A stretch of 64,000 nucleotides of DNA from Hymenobacter gummosus (GCF_003970915.1 NZ_RXOF01000019.1:62001-126000), one strand, 5' to 3'. Counted from the first letter of the stretch, positions 53,214-62,193 are shown. Program-made: numbers and translations. Notes: generated by a model not told the origin, from the letters alone.

Positions 53214-54884
53214 CTAGTCGCGCCGGATTTCCGTGACGTACCAGCGCCCGTCGGCGAACTGGTGACTGACGTCGAAACTATCGATGGTGGTGATGCGCAG
53301 CCGACGGCCCCACCCGGCCGGAAACGGGGCGGCGCCGCGCGCGGGGGCGTAAACCAGGAGCGGTAACCGTTCCAGCACCTCGGGCTGCCGGGCGGGCTCC
53401 CACAGCGGAACGGCGCGGCCAGCCGTCCAGATCCATTTGATGTGCATGTCGCCGAGGCGGTAGACCGGCCCCTCCCGCAGCGCGGACCGCTCCGCTACCA
53501 CCCGGGCCAGCGGACGCAGCCCGGGGTCGTCGCGGCGGCGCTGCCATTCGGGGTACGCGGGCATGAGCAGGCCGCTGGCCAGCAGCGTCAGGCCCAAACT
53601 GCCGACCGCGGCGGCGCGGGCCACCCGGCCGCCGCGCCAGAGCTGCAGCACCAGGGTAGCAATGACCACGCACAGCCCGGTCACCAGCCAGTAACGCCCG
53701 GTAGCCACGGCAAAGCTGCGCAGCCCGACCAGCGGCATAGCCACGGGTACGGCCAGCGTCAGCAGCAGCACCAACGCCGCCCAGGCCCGCGGCACCCAAC
53801 GGTCGGCCGGGTGGCCGGGGGCCGCCGCGGGGCTCAGCCAGTGGCGCAGCAGGCCCGCGGCCAGCAAGGCCAGCGGGGGCAGAACCGGCAGCAGGTACCG
53901 CTCCTTTTTCTCGGGCACCAGGCTCAGCAGCAGCAGCGTGGCGGCTACCCAGGCCAGCACCAACGCGTACGGGGCGTAGGGCCGCACCCGGGGCGCCGCA
54001 TAGGGCCACACCAGGGCCGCCAGCGCCGCCAGCGCCCAAAACCCCATAAAGACGGGAAAGCTCACGTAAAACCAGAAGGGCTGCACGTGACGGTTGGCCC
54101 AGGAGCTGGATTCCACCTGCGCCACCTGGCTGGCTTCGCTCTGGTGCTGGCTGAGCACGTACAGCGGCCAGCTGCCGCCCAGGGCCAGCCCCACCCCTAT
54201 CATTAGCAACAGGCCCGGCCACTGCCGGCGCAGCGCCGCCCGCTCGCCGCGCAGAGCGTAGGCCAGCAGGAAGGGTAGCAGCATGCCGTAGGGCGCTACG
54301 GGGCCTTTGCTGAGGATGGAAAGGCCAATGAGCACCCCGCCGAGGGCAAACCAGCCCCAGCCCCGCCCCGGGGCCTGCAGCCCCCGTACGGCCGCCGCCA
54401 GCGCCCCCAGCATAAAGCTGTAGCAGTAGATGTCCCAGCCGTTGCCGTCGCGGCCGGCGGTGAGCAGCAGCAGCGACGAGGCCAGCACCAGGGCCGCCAG
54501 CCAGGCCGTGCGGCCCTCATCGGCGGGCGGGGTGAGGCGCCGGGCCAGCGCCCAGCAGAACAGCACCAGCAGACCGGCCCCCAGGGCCGAGGGCAGGCGC
54601 AGCAGGCCGAGGTCGGTGGTGGAGCCGGTCAGGTGCATGACGGCGGCCACCAGCCAGGTGGGCAGCGGGGGCTTGGCCAGGCGCAGCTCCCCGTTCATGG
54701 TGGGCAGCAGCCAGGAGCCGCCGGCGTGCATTTCGCGGGCGGCCACGAAGTTGCGGGCTTCCATCAGCCCGATTTCGGGAGCATCGAGCCGCACCAGCAG
54801 GCCCACCCCCAATACTACTCCCAGCACCACCCACTGCACCCAGCGCCGCGGCCAGCCCGCAGCGGTCAGAATCGAATTCGTCAT
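53214..54884 (-). CDS. ArnT-like GT39 membrane glycosyltransferase
   Basis: 556 residues with about twelve transmembrane helices, starting at the ATG at 54884 (MTNSILTAAGWPRRWVQWVV). The first periplasmic loop has APEIGLMEARNFVAAREM, then GSWLLPTMNGELRLAKPPLPTWLVA. This is the ArnT/PMT pattern for transfer of a sugar from undecaprenyl phosphate to lipid A or protein. A soluble C-terminal domain begins near residue 430. The divergent sugar epimerase and the GT2/LAB_N genes that follow suggest a shared pathway of lipid or surface-glycan modification. Confidence 0.8.
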   Translation of the reverse strand: MTNSILTAAGWPRRWVQWVVLGVVLGVGLLVRLDAPEIGLMEARNFVAAREMHAGGSWLLPTMNGELRLAKPPLPTWLVAAVMHLTGSTTDLGLLRLPSALGAGLLVLFCWALARRLTPPADEGRTAWLAALVLASSLLLLTAGRDGNGWDIYCYSFMLGALAAAVRGLQAPGRGWGWFALGGVLIGLSILSKGPVAPYGMLLPFLLAYALRGERAALRRQWPGLLLMIGVGLALGGSWPLYVLSQHQSEASQVAQVESSSWANRHVQPFWFYVSFPVFMGFWALAALAALVWPYAAPRVRPYAPYALVLAWVAATLLLLSLVPEKKERYLLPVLPPLALLAAGLLRHWLSPAAAPGHPADRWVPRAWAALVLLLTLAVPVAMPLVGLRSFAVATGRYWLVTGLCVVIATLVLQLWRGGRVARAAAVGSLGLTLLASGLLMPAYPEWQRRRDDPGLRPLARVVAERSALREGPVYRLGDMHIKWIWTAGRAVPLWEPARQPEVLERLPLLVYAPARGAAPFPAGWGRRLRITTIDSFDVSHQFADGRWYVTEIRRD

Positions 54885-54965
54885 AGAAAACAGGCCAAGC
54901 GCCGGGGCATATACGGCCCGGCGGGCTGAAAGCTACGTATGCGGGGCGTAAGCGGGCTTTTCGGC

Positions 54966-54973
54966 TACCTTTG
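54966..54973 (+). promoter_or_regulatory. -7 element TACCTTTG of the epimerase gene
   Basis: Exact match to TAnnTTTG, 45 bp before the start codon at 55018. The -33 element is not clear. Confidence 0.5.
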
Positions 54974-55017
54974 CCGGCCTTCGCCCTCTCCTACTCCGCC
55001 TCACCATTCCTCGCCTT

Positions 55018-56013
55018 ATGCCCACGGTCCTCGTCACCGGTTGCGCGGGTTTTATCGGTTCTCACCTTTGCCAGCGTTTGCTCGCCGACGGGTTTCGCGT
55101 CCTCGGCCTCGATAATTTCGACCCCTTCTACGACCGCGCCCTCAAGGAGCTGAACCTGCAGCCCCTGCTGGCGCACCCGGATTTCACGTTTCGGGAGCTG
55201 GATCTGCGCCACGGCGCCGCCGCCCTCGATGCCGCCTGGCCCGCCCCCGCCGACACGCCCGACGTGGTGGTGCACCTGGCCGCCAAGGCCGGCGTGGGCC
55301 CCTCCGTCAGGGAGCCCCTGGCTTACCTCGACAACAACGTGCTGGCCACCGCACACCTGCTGGAGTGGATGCGCACGCGCAGCATCAGCCGGCTGCTGTT
55401 TGCCTCGTCCTCCTCGGTGTACGGCAACACCCGGCGCCTGCCCTTCAACGAGGACGAGCAGCTGCAGCAGGCCTGCATTTCGCCCTACGCCACCAGCAAG
55501 CTGGCCGGCGAGGAGCTGACCTACACCTACCACCACCTGTACCGCCTGAGCGTGCTCAACGCGCGCTTCTTCACCGTCTACGGCCCGCGCCAGCGCCCCG
55601 ATCTGGCCATTCACAAGTTTGTGCGCCTGCTGCGGGCCGGCCAGCCCATCCCGGTATACGGCAACGGCAGCACGGCCCGCGACTACACCTTCGTGGCCGA
55701 TACGGTGGACGGAGTGGTGCGCGGGGTGCGCTACCTGCTAAGCCACGAGGGCGTGTACGAGACGGTGAACCTGGGCAACAACCGCCCCGTGCCCCTGCTC
55801 GAGCTGATTCAGGCCGTGGCCACGGCCGTAGGCGTGGAGGCCCGGCTGGACTATCAGCCCATGCAGGCCGGCGACGTGGACATCACCTACGCCGACATCA
55901 GCAAGGCCCAGCAGCTGCTCGGCTACGCCCCCCAGACCCCGCTGGCCGAGGGCCTGCGGCAGTTTGTGGAATGGCTGAGGGCCACGGAACCCTCCGCAGC
56001 CCTCAGCCAGTAA
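55018..56013 (+). CDS. NAD-dependent nucleotide-sugar epimerase/dehydratase
   Basis: 331 residues of the UDP-glucuronate/UDP-glucose 4-epimerase type. TGCAGFIGSHL binds NAD, the catalytic YATSK follows the serine in SSSSVYGNTRRLPF, and ARFFTVYGPRQRPD matches the UDP-sugar branch. The C-terminus is complete. Cytosolic. It probably supplies the sugar for the neighbouring glycosyltransferases (53214, 56796). The start is the ATG at 55018, immediately before the NAD motif. Confidence 0.9.
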   Translation: MPTVLVTGCAGFIGSHLCQRLLADGFRVLGLDNFDPFYDRALKELNLQPLLAHPDFTFRELDLRHGAAALDAAWPAPADTPDVVVHLAAKAGVGPSVREPLAYLDNNVLATAHLLEWMRTRSISRLLFASSSSVYGNTRRLPFNEDEQLQQACISPYATSKLAGEELTYTYHHLYRLSVLNARFFTVYGPRQRPDLAIHKFVRLLRAGQPIPVYGNGSTARDYTFVADTVDGVVRGVRYLLSHEGVYETVNLGNNRPVPLLELIQAVATAVGVEARLDYQPMQAGDVDITYADISKAQQLLGYAPQTPLAEGLRQFVEWLRATEPSAALSQ

Positions 56014-56060
56014 GTAGTTTCAGAAAGTAAACAACGACACCGCCGCGGCGGCCGGGCACC

Positions 56061-56777
56061 TTAGCGCGGCTGCAGCGGCGGTAGTTTTTCGTCGAGGGCC
56101 GCGGCCGGGGTGGAATTTTCGGTTGGACGAGTGCGGCGGGCATTGCGGCGCAGCTCCCGCCGCAGCAGCACGATGTTGCGGGCGTAGACGACGGTGCCGA
56201 AGACGTTGCCCACGATGAGCACCACGTCGACGGGGCGGCGCAGCACGGCGTAGGTCAGGATGAGGATGGAGCCCACGAAGCTGACCACCCAGAAGCCCAG
56301 CGGCAGCACCGACTCGCCCTTGCGCTCGGAGTAAATCCACTGGTAGACGAAGCGCAGCAGAAAGATGGTCTGCCCGATGGCGCCCAGCGCCAGCACCCCG
56401 CCCGGAATGCGGGTGCGCAGCATCTGCTGCAGGCTGAAGTGCTGGTTGCCGACCACGAACCAGGCCAGCACGGCCAGGGGAAACACGTAGGCCCCGAGGC
56501 GAAACCAGCGGCCCAGCTTGGCCCACTCGCCCAGCAGCTGCAGGTTGCGGATGTAGATGCCGTAGCTGATGATCTGCGCGCCCAGGATAACCGGGTCGTG
56601 GCGCAGCATGCCGTAGAGTATCATCAGCAGGGACGAGACCAGGCTGATCTGCCAGAACAAGGTGGGCACCAGCACCCGCCGGGCCCGCTCGCTCTGCACC
56701 CACTGCAGCACAATGCGGCTGGAAAACAACAGCTGCGAGGTCAGTCCAATCAGCAGCGCGACGGTTTCGGTGTTCAT
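56061..56777 (-). CDS. Membrane protein with two LAB_N domains
   Basis: 238 residues with about six transmembrane helices in two related halves. Each half carries the LAB_N (lipid A biosynthesis N-terminal) pattern: SSRIVLQWVQSERARRVLVPTLFWQISLVSSLLMILYG in the first, and LLRFVYQWIYSERKGESVLPLGFWVVSFVGSILILTYA in the second. LAB_N is found next to lipid A disaccharide synthase and as a stand-alone membrane protein; its role is not known in detail. It is 18 bp downstream of the GT2 gene on the same strand and likely works with it at the membrane. Confidence 0.85.
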   Translation of the reverse strand: MNTETVALLIGLTSQLLFSSRIVLQWVQSERARRVLVPTLFWQISLVSSLLMILYGMLRHDPVILGAQIISYGIYIRNLQLLGEWAKLGRWFRLGAYVFPLAVLAWFVVGNQHFSLQQMLRTRIPGGVLALGAIGQTIFLLRFVYQWIYSERKGESVLPLGFWVVSFVGSILILTYAVLRRPVDVVLIVGNVFGTVVYARNIVLLRRELRRNARRTRPTENSTPAAALDEKLPPLQPR

Positions 56778-56795
56778 AACCCTGGGTGGCGCGGG

Positions 56796-57548
56796 CTAGG
56801 CGGCGGACTGGTGGTGCTGCTCCCCGATTTCGTAGTTTTTCCAGCGGGAGCGAATCCAGCGGTAGCCGAAGGTGTCGACCAGGGGCTTCCAGAGCCGGTT
56901 CCAAAGGTTGTACTTCGCCGTGCCGGCAAAGCGCGGGAAATGGCGCACCGGCAGCTGCTTGACCTTGCCGCCCTGCAGCTGCACCAAGGCCCCCAGGAAA
57001 CGGTGCATGCCGTGGAAGAGCGGAATGCGGCGGGCGTACTCAATCTTGAGAATCTTCAGCGGACAGCCCGTGTCCACGATGCCGTCGTTGATCATCAGCC
57101 GGCGGAAGTTGTTGGCAATTTTCGACGAGAGCAGCTTCACGGCCGAGTCCTGGCGCTTGGCCCGGATGCCGGTGACCATGTCGTACTCGGGGAAAAACGG
57201 CAGCAGCTCCACGAAGTCCAGCGGCGTGGTCTGAATATCGGAGTCGATGTAGCCCACCAGCGTGCCGCGGGCGTGGTCGATACCGGCCTTGATGGCCGTG
57301 CTCAGGCCGCGGTTCTGGGCCAGGGAAATAAAGGCGTAGCGCGCATCCTGGCGGCAGATGGTGCGCATCAGGGCCAGGGACCCGTCGGTAGAGCCGTCGT
57401 TGACGAAGAGCACGGTGGTGGCCACCGGGGCAATTTCGAGGTACTTGTTCATCTCCACCACAAACTGCTGCAGGCTCTCCTCTTCGTTGTACACGGGCAC
57501 GAGGACGGTCAGCGACTGGGTGGCCAGGTAACGGGCGTTGTCAGACAT
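56796..57548 (-). CDS. Family 2 glycosyltransferase, polyprenyl-phosphate type
   Basis: 250 residues, starting at the ATG at 57548 (MSDNARYLATQSLTVLVPVYN). The GT2 domain has VPVYNEEESL, the nucleotide/metal-binding VNDGSTDGS and GYIDSDIQTTP (DxD-like), then KYNLWNRLWKPLVDTFGYRW at the C-terminus. No transmembrane helices follow the catalytic domain, so the membrane part may be supplied by the LAB_N protein. Similar to ArnC/DPM1 enzymes that load sugars on undecaprenyl phosphate. It is consistent with an ArnT-like transferase at 53214. Confidence 0.85.
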   Translation of the reverse strand: MSDNARYLATQSLTVLVPVYNEEESLQQFVVEMNKYLEIAPVATTVLFVNDGSTDGSLALMRTICRQDARYAFISLAQNRGLSTAIKAGIDHARGTLVGYIDSDIQTTPLDFVELLPFFPEYDMVTGIRAKRQDSAVKLLSSKIANNFRRLMINDGIVDTGCPLKILKIEYARRIPLFHGMHRFLGALVQLQGGKVKQLPVRHFPRFAGTAKYNLWNRLWKPLVDTFGYRWIRSRWKNYEIGEQHHQSAA

Positions 57549-57723
57549 AAAGGCCAAAAATGGCGTGCAAGGTAGCCAGGATTTCGGGGCGGGACGCCCC
57601 GCGCATCTACGCCGCCGGCGCGGGGAAGTTGGTGAGCCGGGTAACGCCGCCTTAATATTGGCATACCAAACCCCGGCCGCGCCGCGTTGTTTGGGCCGGT
57701 TTTATTCTTTTTTGCCATTTCTC

Positions 57724-58377
57724 GTGAAACACTTCTGCGCACTGGCGGCCGCCCTGGGGCTGCTCACCCTTCCCGCCGCGGCCCAGGTCAGCCGCCTGTT
57801 TACCTCCCCGCCCGACTCGCTGCGCCCCCGCCGGGCCCTCAAGCTGGGCACCGTTTCGGGCAGCAGCGCGTTTACCCTGGGCTACGAGCGGCAGCTGGGC
57901 CGGCACTACAGCCTGGAAGCCACCCTGGGCTACCACACCGTCGGCCACCGCGGGGGCAACCAGATATGGATGGGCCCCGACACGGGCTACGTCAACCTAC
58001 CCGTACGTCTGCGCTACCAGACCTTGGAGCTGAGCGGGCAGCTGCGGCGCTACCTGCAGCGGCGCAAGCCCGCGCTGGTGGGCTGGTACGCCGCCGCCGG
58101 CCTGCGCCTGACCGGCAACTGGGAGCAGCGCCGGTACGCGGGCCGCGTGCACCGCTATTTCGGCTCCGGGCAGGCCGTGCTGCTCCACCTGGGCCGGCAG
58201 TGGCAGCTCGGCCCGCGCTTCACCTTCGACGCCCACCTGGGCCCCGAGCTGACTGCCTACTACCACCGGGAGCAGCGCTACAACTGGCGCACGGGCTTTG
58301 CCGACCCCACCGGCCCGCGCCGCCTGCGGGCCCAGCTGCACCCGGTGCTGGCCCTGCAGCTGGGCTCCCGGTTCTAG
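57724..58377 (+). CDS. Outer-membrane beta-barrel-like protein
   Basis: 217 residues, starting at GTG 57724 (MKHFCALAAALGLLTLPAAAQ), a clear signal peptide. The mature part alternates hydrophobic and aromatic residues: SAFTLGYERQLGRHYSLEATLGYH, LRYQTLELSGQLRRYL, LVGWYAAAGLRLTGNWEQRRY, FGSGQAVLLHLGRQW. This is the pattern of a small beta barrel. No specific function. It resembles the next gene in size and layout, although the sequences differ. The two are separated by 109 bp. Confidence 0.6.
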   Translation: MKHFCALAAALGLLTLPAAAQVSRLFTSPPDSLRPRRALKLGTVSGSSAFTLGYERQLGRHYSLEATLGYHTVGHRGGNQIWMGPDTGYVNLPVRLRYQTLELSGQLRRYLQRRKPALVGWYAAAGLRLTGNWEQRRYAGRVHRYFGSGQAVLLHLGRQWQLGPRFTFDAHLGPELTAYYHREQRYNWRTGFADPTGPRRLRAQLHPVLALQLGSRF

Positions 58378-58486
58378 CCCCGATACCCCTTCAACAACCG
58401 GTATACACCAGCCGAAACCACGGCGGGCAGCTGTTTTGCGCCCGGAATCCGCTATACTTAGGTGTCCGATTTATTCTTCCTGCGCT

Positions 58487-59122
58487 ATGTTCCTCTCCTA
58501 CGCCACTCTGCCCGGCGCTTTGCTGCTGACAACCAGGTTGCTCACCCCCTGCTCGGCGGCCCCCAAGCCGGCGCCCCACGCGCACTCCTTTCCCGCCGAT
58601 ACCATCCGCCATACCGCCAGCCGCGCCACCGGCACGCACCTGCTCAAGCTGGGTTCCCGCCTGAGCCTGCTGACGGGCCTGGCCACGGTGCCGCAGCTGC
58701 AGTACGAAGCCCGCATCAGCCCCGACTGGAGCCTGCAGGCCGGGGCGGGCTACCGGCTGCGCGAAAGAAACCTGGGCGTCAGCCGCCGCATTACCTCGTC
58801 GTTCTTTACGCTGGACGCTGGCGCCCGCCGCTACAACAATGCCGCTACCCGGGCCCCGCTCAGCGGCTCGTATTTCGGGTTCGGGCTGGGCGCCGTTTAT
58901 ATCGACTCCCGCACCCGAACCGTTGATCAGCCGGAAATCGAACACAACAAAGGCGCTCTGGTGCAGGCCCAGGGTCAATGGGGCACGCAGGCTGCCCTCA
59001 GCCGCCGACTAACCCTGGATTTGTCCCTGGGGGCCAGCCTGGCCTGCCGGCTCACCACGGCCGATACCCAGCGGATATGGTTTTCGCCGGAAATAGGCCT
59101 GGCGCTGGGCTACCGGCACTGA
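58487..59122 (+). CDS. Outer-membrane beta-barrel-like protein, second of a pair
   Basis: 211 residues, starting at the ATG at 58487 (MFLSYATLPGALLLTTRLLT), a signal-like N-terminus. The mature part has beta strands: LLKLGSRLSLLTGLATVPQLQYEARISPDW, SFFTLDAGARRYYN-like segments, SGSYFGFGLGAVYID and LSLGASLACRL. Aromatic/Gly spacing is typical of eight-stranded barrels. No family identified. It may be a distant paralogue of the gene at 57724. Confidence 0.6.
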   Translation: MFLSYATLPGALLLTTRLLTPCSAAPKPAPHAHSFPADTIRHTASRATGTHLLKLGSRLSLLTGLATVPQLQYEARISPDWSLQAGAGYRLRERNLGVSRRITSSFFTLDAGARRYNNAATRAPLSGSYFGFGLGAVYIDSRTRTVDQPEIEHNKGALVQAQGQWGTQAALSRRLTLDLSLGASLACRLTTADTQRIWFSPEIGLALGYRH

Positions 59123-59128
59123 CACCAG

Positions 59129-59764
59129 CTAGTCGCGCCGCTCCCCCGCCGAGATGGTGCGGTGGCGCTGGCGCAGCACCTGCACCACGTCGTCGATGCT
59201 TAGGCCCGAGGCGGTGAGCAGCACCAGCAGGTGATATAGCAAGTCAGCCGCCTCACCCTTGAGGCCCTCCACGTTGCCCGCCACCGCGTCGATAACCGTT
59301 TCCACGGCCTCCTCCCCGACTTTCTGGGCCATTTTGGGCAGGCCTTTCTGAAACAGCTTCACCGTGTACGAGTCGGGCTCTTCCCCAGGGTGCTGCCGGC
59401 GGCGCTGCACCAGGCGTTCCAGCTCGGCCAGAAAGCTGACCGGGGCAGTGGGCAGGGCCGTTTGCTGGGGCTGCTCGAAGCAGCTGACGGTGCCGCGGTG
59501 GCAGGTGGGGCCGTCGGGCCGGGCCCGGATGAGCAGCGCGTCCTGGTCGCAGTCGGGGTGCAGGCTGACGACGGAGAGGTAGTGCCCGCTGGTTTCGCCC
59601 TTGGTCCAGAGCCGGTTTTTGGAGCGGGAAAAGAAGGTCACGCGTCCCTCCTGCTCGGTTTTGCGCAGCGCCTCCTCGTTCACGTAGCCCAGCATCAGCA
59701 CCTGGCCCGTGTCGGCGTCCTGCACCACGGCCGGAATCAGGCCGCCCATTTTCTCGAAATCCAT
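59129..59764 (-). CDS. hisIE: Bifunctional phosphoribosyl-AMP cyclohydrolase / phosphoribosyl-ATP pyrophosphatase
   Basis: 211 residues, starting at the ATG at 59764 (MDFEKMGGLIPAVVQDADTG). The HisI half (1-110) has DCDQDALL and the zinc/cysteine ligands in CHRGTVSCF. The HisE half (120-211) has KLFQKGLPKMAQKVGEEAVETVIDAVAG. Catalyses steps 2 and 3 of histidine synthesis. Last gene of the minus-strand his operon; separated from hisF by an inverted word array. Confidence 0.95.
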   Translation of the reverse strand: MDFEKMGGLIPAVVQDADTGQVLMLGYVNEEALRKTEQEGRVTFFSRSKNRLWTKGETSGHYLSVVSLHPDCDQDALLIRARPDGPTCHRGTVSCFEQPQQTALPTAPVSFLAELERLVQRRRQHPGEEPDSYTVKLFQKGLPKMAQKVGEEAVETVIDAVAGNVEGLKGEAADLLYHLLVLLTASGLSIDDVVQVLRQRHRTISAGERRD

Positions 59765-59767
59765 CTG

Positions 59768-59858
59768 AGTCGTTTTTCGTTGTTTGTTTTTCGCTTTTCG
59801 GCTGCTTGCCTCCATTCTCCCGGTTCGAAAAAGGAACAACAAACAACGAAAAACGAGC
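59768..59858. repeat. Intergenic inverted word array (CAACAAACAACGAAAAACG words)
   Basis: Left arm 59768-59802 (CGTTTTTCGTTGTTTGTTTT) and right arm 59829-59858 (CAACAAACAACGAAAAACGA) enclose about 25 bp. The array starts directly after the hisF stop codon (59859-59861) and ends three bases before the hisIE start codon. Confidence 0.8.
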
Positions 59859-60617
59859 CTAGATCCGTACCGGTACACCGGCCCCGTGCAGGTGCTGCTT
59901 GAGGTCCGGAATGCCGATTTCGCCGAAGTGAAAGATGCTGGCGGCCAGCCCAGCGTCGGCCCGAGCCTGCCGAAAAACGTCGGTGAAGTGCTCCATGCGG
60001 CCGGCCCCGCCCGAGGCTACCACCGGCACGGTTACGGCCGCGCACACGGCCCCGGTCACGTCCAGCGCGAAGCCGTCCTTAGTCCCGTCGTGGCTCATGG
60101 ACGTGAGCAGCAGCTCCCCGGCCCCGCGCTCGGCCGCCTCCCGGCACCAGTCGACGGCGCCGCGGCCGGTGGCCTGGGTACCGGCCCGGGTGTACACCTG
60201 CCAGTCCGTTTCGGGCGCGTGGCGGGCATCCACGGCCACCACGATGCACTGGGAACCGAAGCGCCGGGCCAGCTCGTCGATGAGTTCCGGCCGTTGCAGC
60301 GCGGCCGAGTTGATGGATACTTTATCGGCCCCATTGAGCAACAGGGCTTCCACGTCGGCCACGGCCGAGATGCCCCCGCCCACGGTGAAGGGAATATCCA
60401 GCTCCCGGGCCACGTCGCGCACCAGGGCCACCAGGGTCTGGCGCTTTTGGTTGGTGGCGGTGATGTCGAGAAACACCAGCTCGTCGGCGCCCTGGCGGGC
60501 GTACTGGGCGGCCAGGGCCACCGGGTCGCCCGCGTCGCGCAGGCCCTCGAAGCGGACGCCCTTCACGGTGCGCCCGTCCTTCACGTCGAGGCAGGGAATG
60601 ATGCGTTTGGTCAGCAA
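59859..60617 (-). CDS. hisF: Imidazole glycerol phosphate synthase subunit HisF
   Basis: Cyclase subunit, 252 residues. N-terminal KRIIPCLDVKDGRTVKG and the C-terminal half ending near GEIGIPDLKQHL are family-typical. The start is TTG at 60617, giving MLTKRIIPCLD, the standard N-terminus. Acts with HisH on PRFAR to form ImGP and AICAR. The start lies three bases after an inverted word arm, so translation begins at the edge of that repeat. Confidence 0.95.
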   Translation of the reverse strand: MLTKRIIPCLDVKDGRTVKGVRFEGLRDAGDPVALAAQYARQGADELVFLDITATNQKRQTLVALVRDVARELDIPFTVGGGISAVADVEALLLNGADKVSINSAALQRPELIDELARRFGSQCIVVAVDARHAPETDWQVYTRAGTQATGRGAVDWCREAAERGAGELLLTSMSHDGTKDGFALDVTGAVCAAVTVPVVASGGAGRMEHFTDVFRQARADAGLAASIFHFGEIGIPDLKQHLHGAGVPVRI

Positions 60618-60619
60618 CG

Positions 60620-60722
60620 GTGAATGAGTGAGTAGTGAATGAGTGAATCAGCGGCGGATGAGGCAGCAGCGAATGAGTGGAGTAGCAGAACGAAAATCAC
60701 TGCATTCACTACTCACTCATTC
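60620..60722. repeat. Inverted word array reaching into hisA (GAGTGAATGAGTAGT words)
   Basis: Left arm 60620-60649 (TGAATGAGTGAGTAGTGAAT) and right arm 60704-60722 (ATTCACTACTCACTCATTC) enclose about 55 bp. On the minus strand the right arm encodes the last hisA codons, Met-Ser-Glu-stop (ATGAGTGAGTAG). The left arm ends three bases from the hisF start codon. Confidence 0.8.
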
Positions 60723-61428
60723 GCCGCAGCTCCGCCAGGCTGATGGTGCCCTCGTAGATGGCCTTGCCGATGATGCAGCCGTGCATGCCCAGGGCGGCCA
60801 GGGCTTCGACGTCGGCCAGGTTAGTCACGCCGCCCGAGGCCACGAGCTGCGCGGCGGGCAGCCGGTCCCGCAGCTGCTGGTACGCTGCCAGCGCCGGGCC
60901 CTGCAGCTTGCCGTCCTTGCTCACGTCGGTGCACACGAAGGTGCGGGCCCCGGCGGCCAGGTAATCGGCCACGAACTCCTGCAACGTCCGCTCCGACTGC
61001 TCGGCCCAGGCGTTGATGGCAATGCGCTCATCCCGAAAATCAGCCCCGATGATGATGCGCTCGGCCCCGAACGTGCGCAGCCAGTGCTGCACGGTGTCGG
61101 GCTCGCGCACGGCAATGCTGCCGGCCGTAATCTGGGCCGCACCGGCGTCGAAAGCCTGGCGCACGGCCTGTTCGCTCTGCAGCCCGCCCCCGAAGTCGAT
61201 GGTGAGCCGGGTGTGCCGGGCAATGCGCTCCAGCACGGCGAGGTTCACGGGCTGCCGGGCCCGGGCCCCGTCGAGGTCGACCAGGTGCAGGCGGCGCAGG
61301 CCGTGCTGCTCGAAGCGCTGGGCCACGGCCAGCGGGTCGGAGTCATAGGTGGTCTGCTGGGCAAAGTCGCCCTCGGTCAGGCGCACGCACTGGCCCCCGA
61401 TCAAATCGATGGCGGGAATGATTTCCAT
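60709..61428 (-). CDS. hisA: Phosphoribosylformimino-AICAR ribonucleotide isomerase
   Basis: 239 residues, starting at the ATG at 61428 (MEIIPAIDLIGGQCVRLTEGD). HisA (beta/alpha)8 barrel, with IIPAIDL, the LHLVDLDGA motif and TIDFGGGLQ. The C-terminal SGGVTNLADVEALAALG and GKAIYEG are also typical. Its final residues MSE lie in the inverted word array downstream, and the usual C-terminus may have been replaced by the repeat. Catalyses step 4 of histidine synthesis. Confidence 0.95.
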   Translation of the reverse strand: MEIIPAIDLIGGQCVRLTEGDFAQQTTYDSDPLAVAQRFEQHGLRRLHLVDLDGARARQPVNLAVLERIARHTRLTIDFGGGLQSEQAVRQAFDAGAAQITAGSIAVREPDTVQHWLRTFGAERIIIGADFRDERIAINAWAEQSERTLQEFVADYLAAGARTFVCTDVSKDGKLQGPALAAYQQLRDRLPAAQLVASGGVTNLADVEALAALGMHGCIIGKAIYEGTISLAELRRMSE

Positions 61429-61435
61429 GTAGTAG

Positions 61436-61469
61436 GGTCTTGGGAGCTTGGGGGTCTTGAGGGCTTGGA
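61436..61469. repeat. One-sided word run in the hisA-hisH gap
   Basis: GGGTCTTGGGAGCTTGGGGG, then GTCTTGAGGGCTTGG; variants of one 8-10-base word without a visible complementary arm. It lies between the hisA start and the hisH stop codon. Confidence 0.5.
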
Positions 61470-61483
61470 TAACCGCCCGGGCG

Positions 61484-62071
61484 TTACAGGGCCAGAAAGT
61501 TTTCGAGAATGCGCGTGCCCACCGGGCCGCTTTTCTCGGCGTGAAACTGCACGGCGTAGAAGTTCTGGTGCTGCACGGCCGCGCTGAAGGGCGCCGGGTA
61601 GGCCCCCTCGGCAATGGTGTAGGCCCCCACCGGGGCGTAGTAGCTGTGCACGAAGTACACGTAATCCTGCTCGCGCAGGCCCGCAAACAGCGGGGAGCGA
61701 AGCTGCTGCAGGGTGTTCCAGCCCATGTGCGGCACCTTGTGGTCGGCGTCGGCCCGGAAGCGCACCACGTCGAAGGGCAGAATGCCGAGCAAATCGGTGT
61801 CGCCTTCCTCGCTGTGGCGACCCAGCAGCTGCATGCCCAGGCATACCCCCAGGAAGGGCTGCGTCAGGGTGGGCAGCAGCTTATCCAAACCCTGGGCCCG
61901 CAGCTCCCGCATGGCCGAAGCCGCTTCGCCCTCGCCGGGGAAGATGACTTTGTCGGCCCGGCGAATCTGCTCGGCGTCGGCCGTCAGCGTGGGCTCCACG
62001 CCCAGTCGTTCCAGGGCAAACAGCACCGACTGCACATTGCCGCCTTTGTAATCAACTACTGCTATTTTCAT
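61484..62071 (-). CDS. hisH: Imidazole glycerol phosphate synthase subunit HisH
   Basis: Glutamine amidotransferase, 195 residues, starting at the ATG at 62071 (MKIAVVDYKGGNVQSV). The catalytic nucleophile Cys lies in FLGVCLGMQLL, His in YAVQFHAEKSG. It supplies ammonia to HisF. The upstream sequence between it and hisB (about 120 bp) has a weak inverted word pattern. Confidence 0.95.
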   Translation of the reverse strand: MKIAVVDYKGGNVQSVLFALERLGVEPTLTADAEQIRRADKVIFPGEGEAASAMRELRAQGLDKLLPTLTQPFLGVCLGMQLLGRHSEEGDTDLLGILPFDVVRFRADADHKVPHMGWNTLQQLRSPLFAGLREQDYVYFVHSYYAPVGAYTIAEGAYPAPFSAAVQHQNFYAVQFHAEKSGPVGTRILENFLAL

Positions 62072-62089
62072 TTCGTTAAGCGCTGCATT

Positions 62090-62187
62090 TACACAAATGA
62101 GTAAGAATATTTTCAGTGGCGGATTCACGCTTTAACGCTCCGTACTAACCCACTCAACCCCGCTTACCCATTTGTATAAACATTTGT
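62090..62187. repeat. Weak inverted word pattern between hisH and hisB
   Basis: ACACAAATGAGTAAG (62091-62105) corresponds in reverse to CTTACCCATTTGT (62163-62175) and CATTTGT (62181-62187). It is less perfect than the other arrays. Confidence 0.45.
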
Positions 62188-62193
62188 TAAAAC

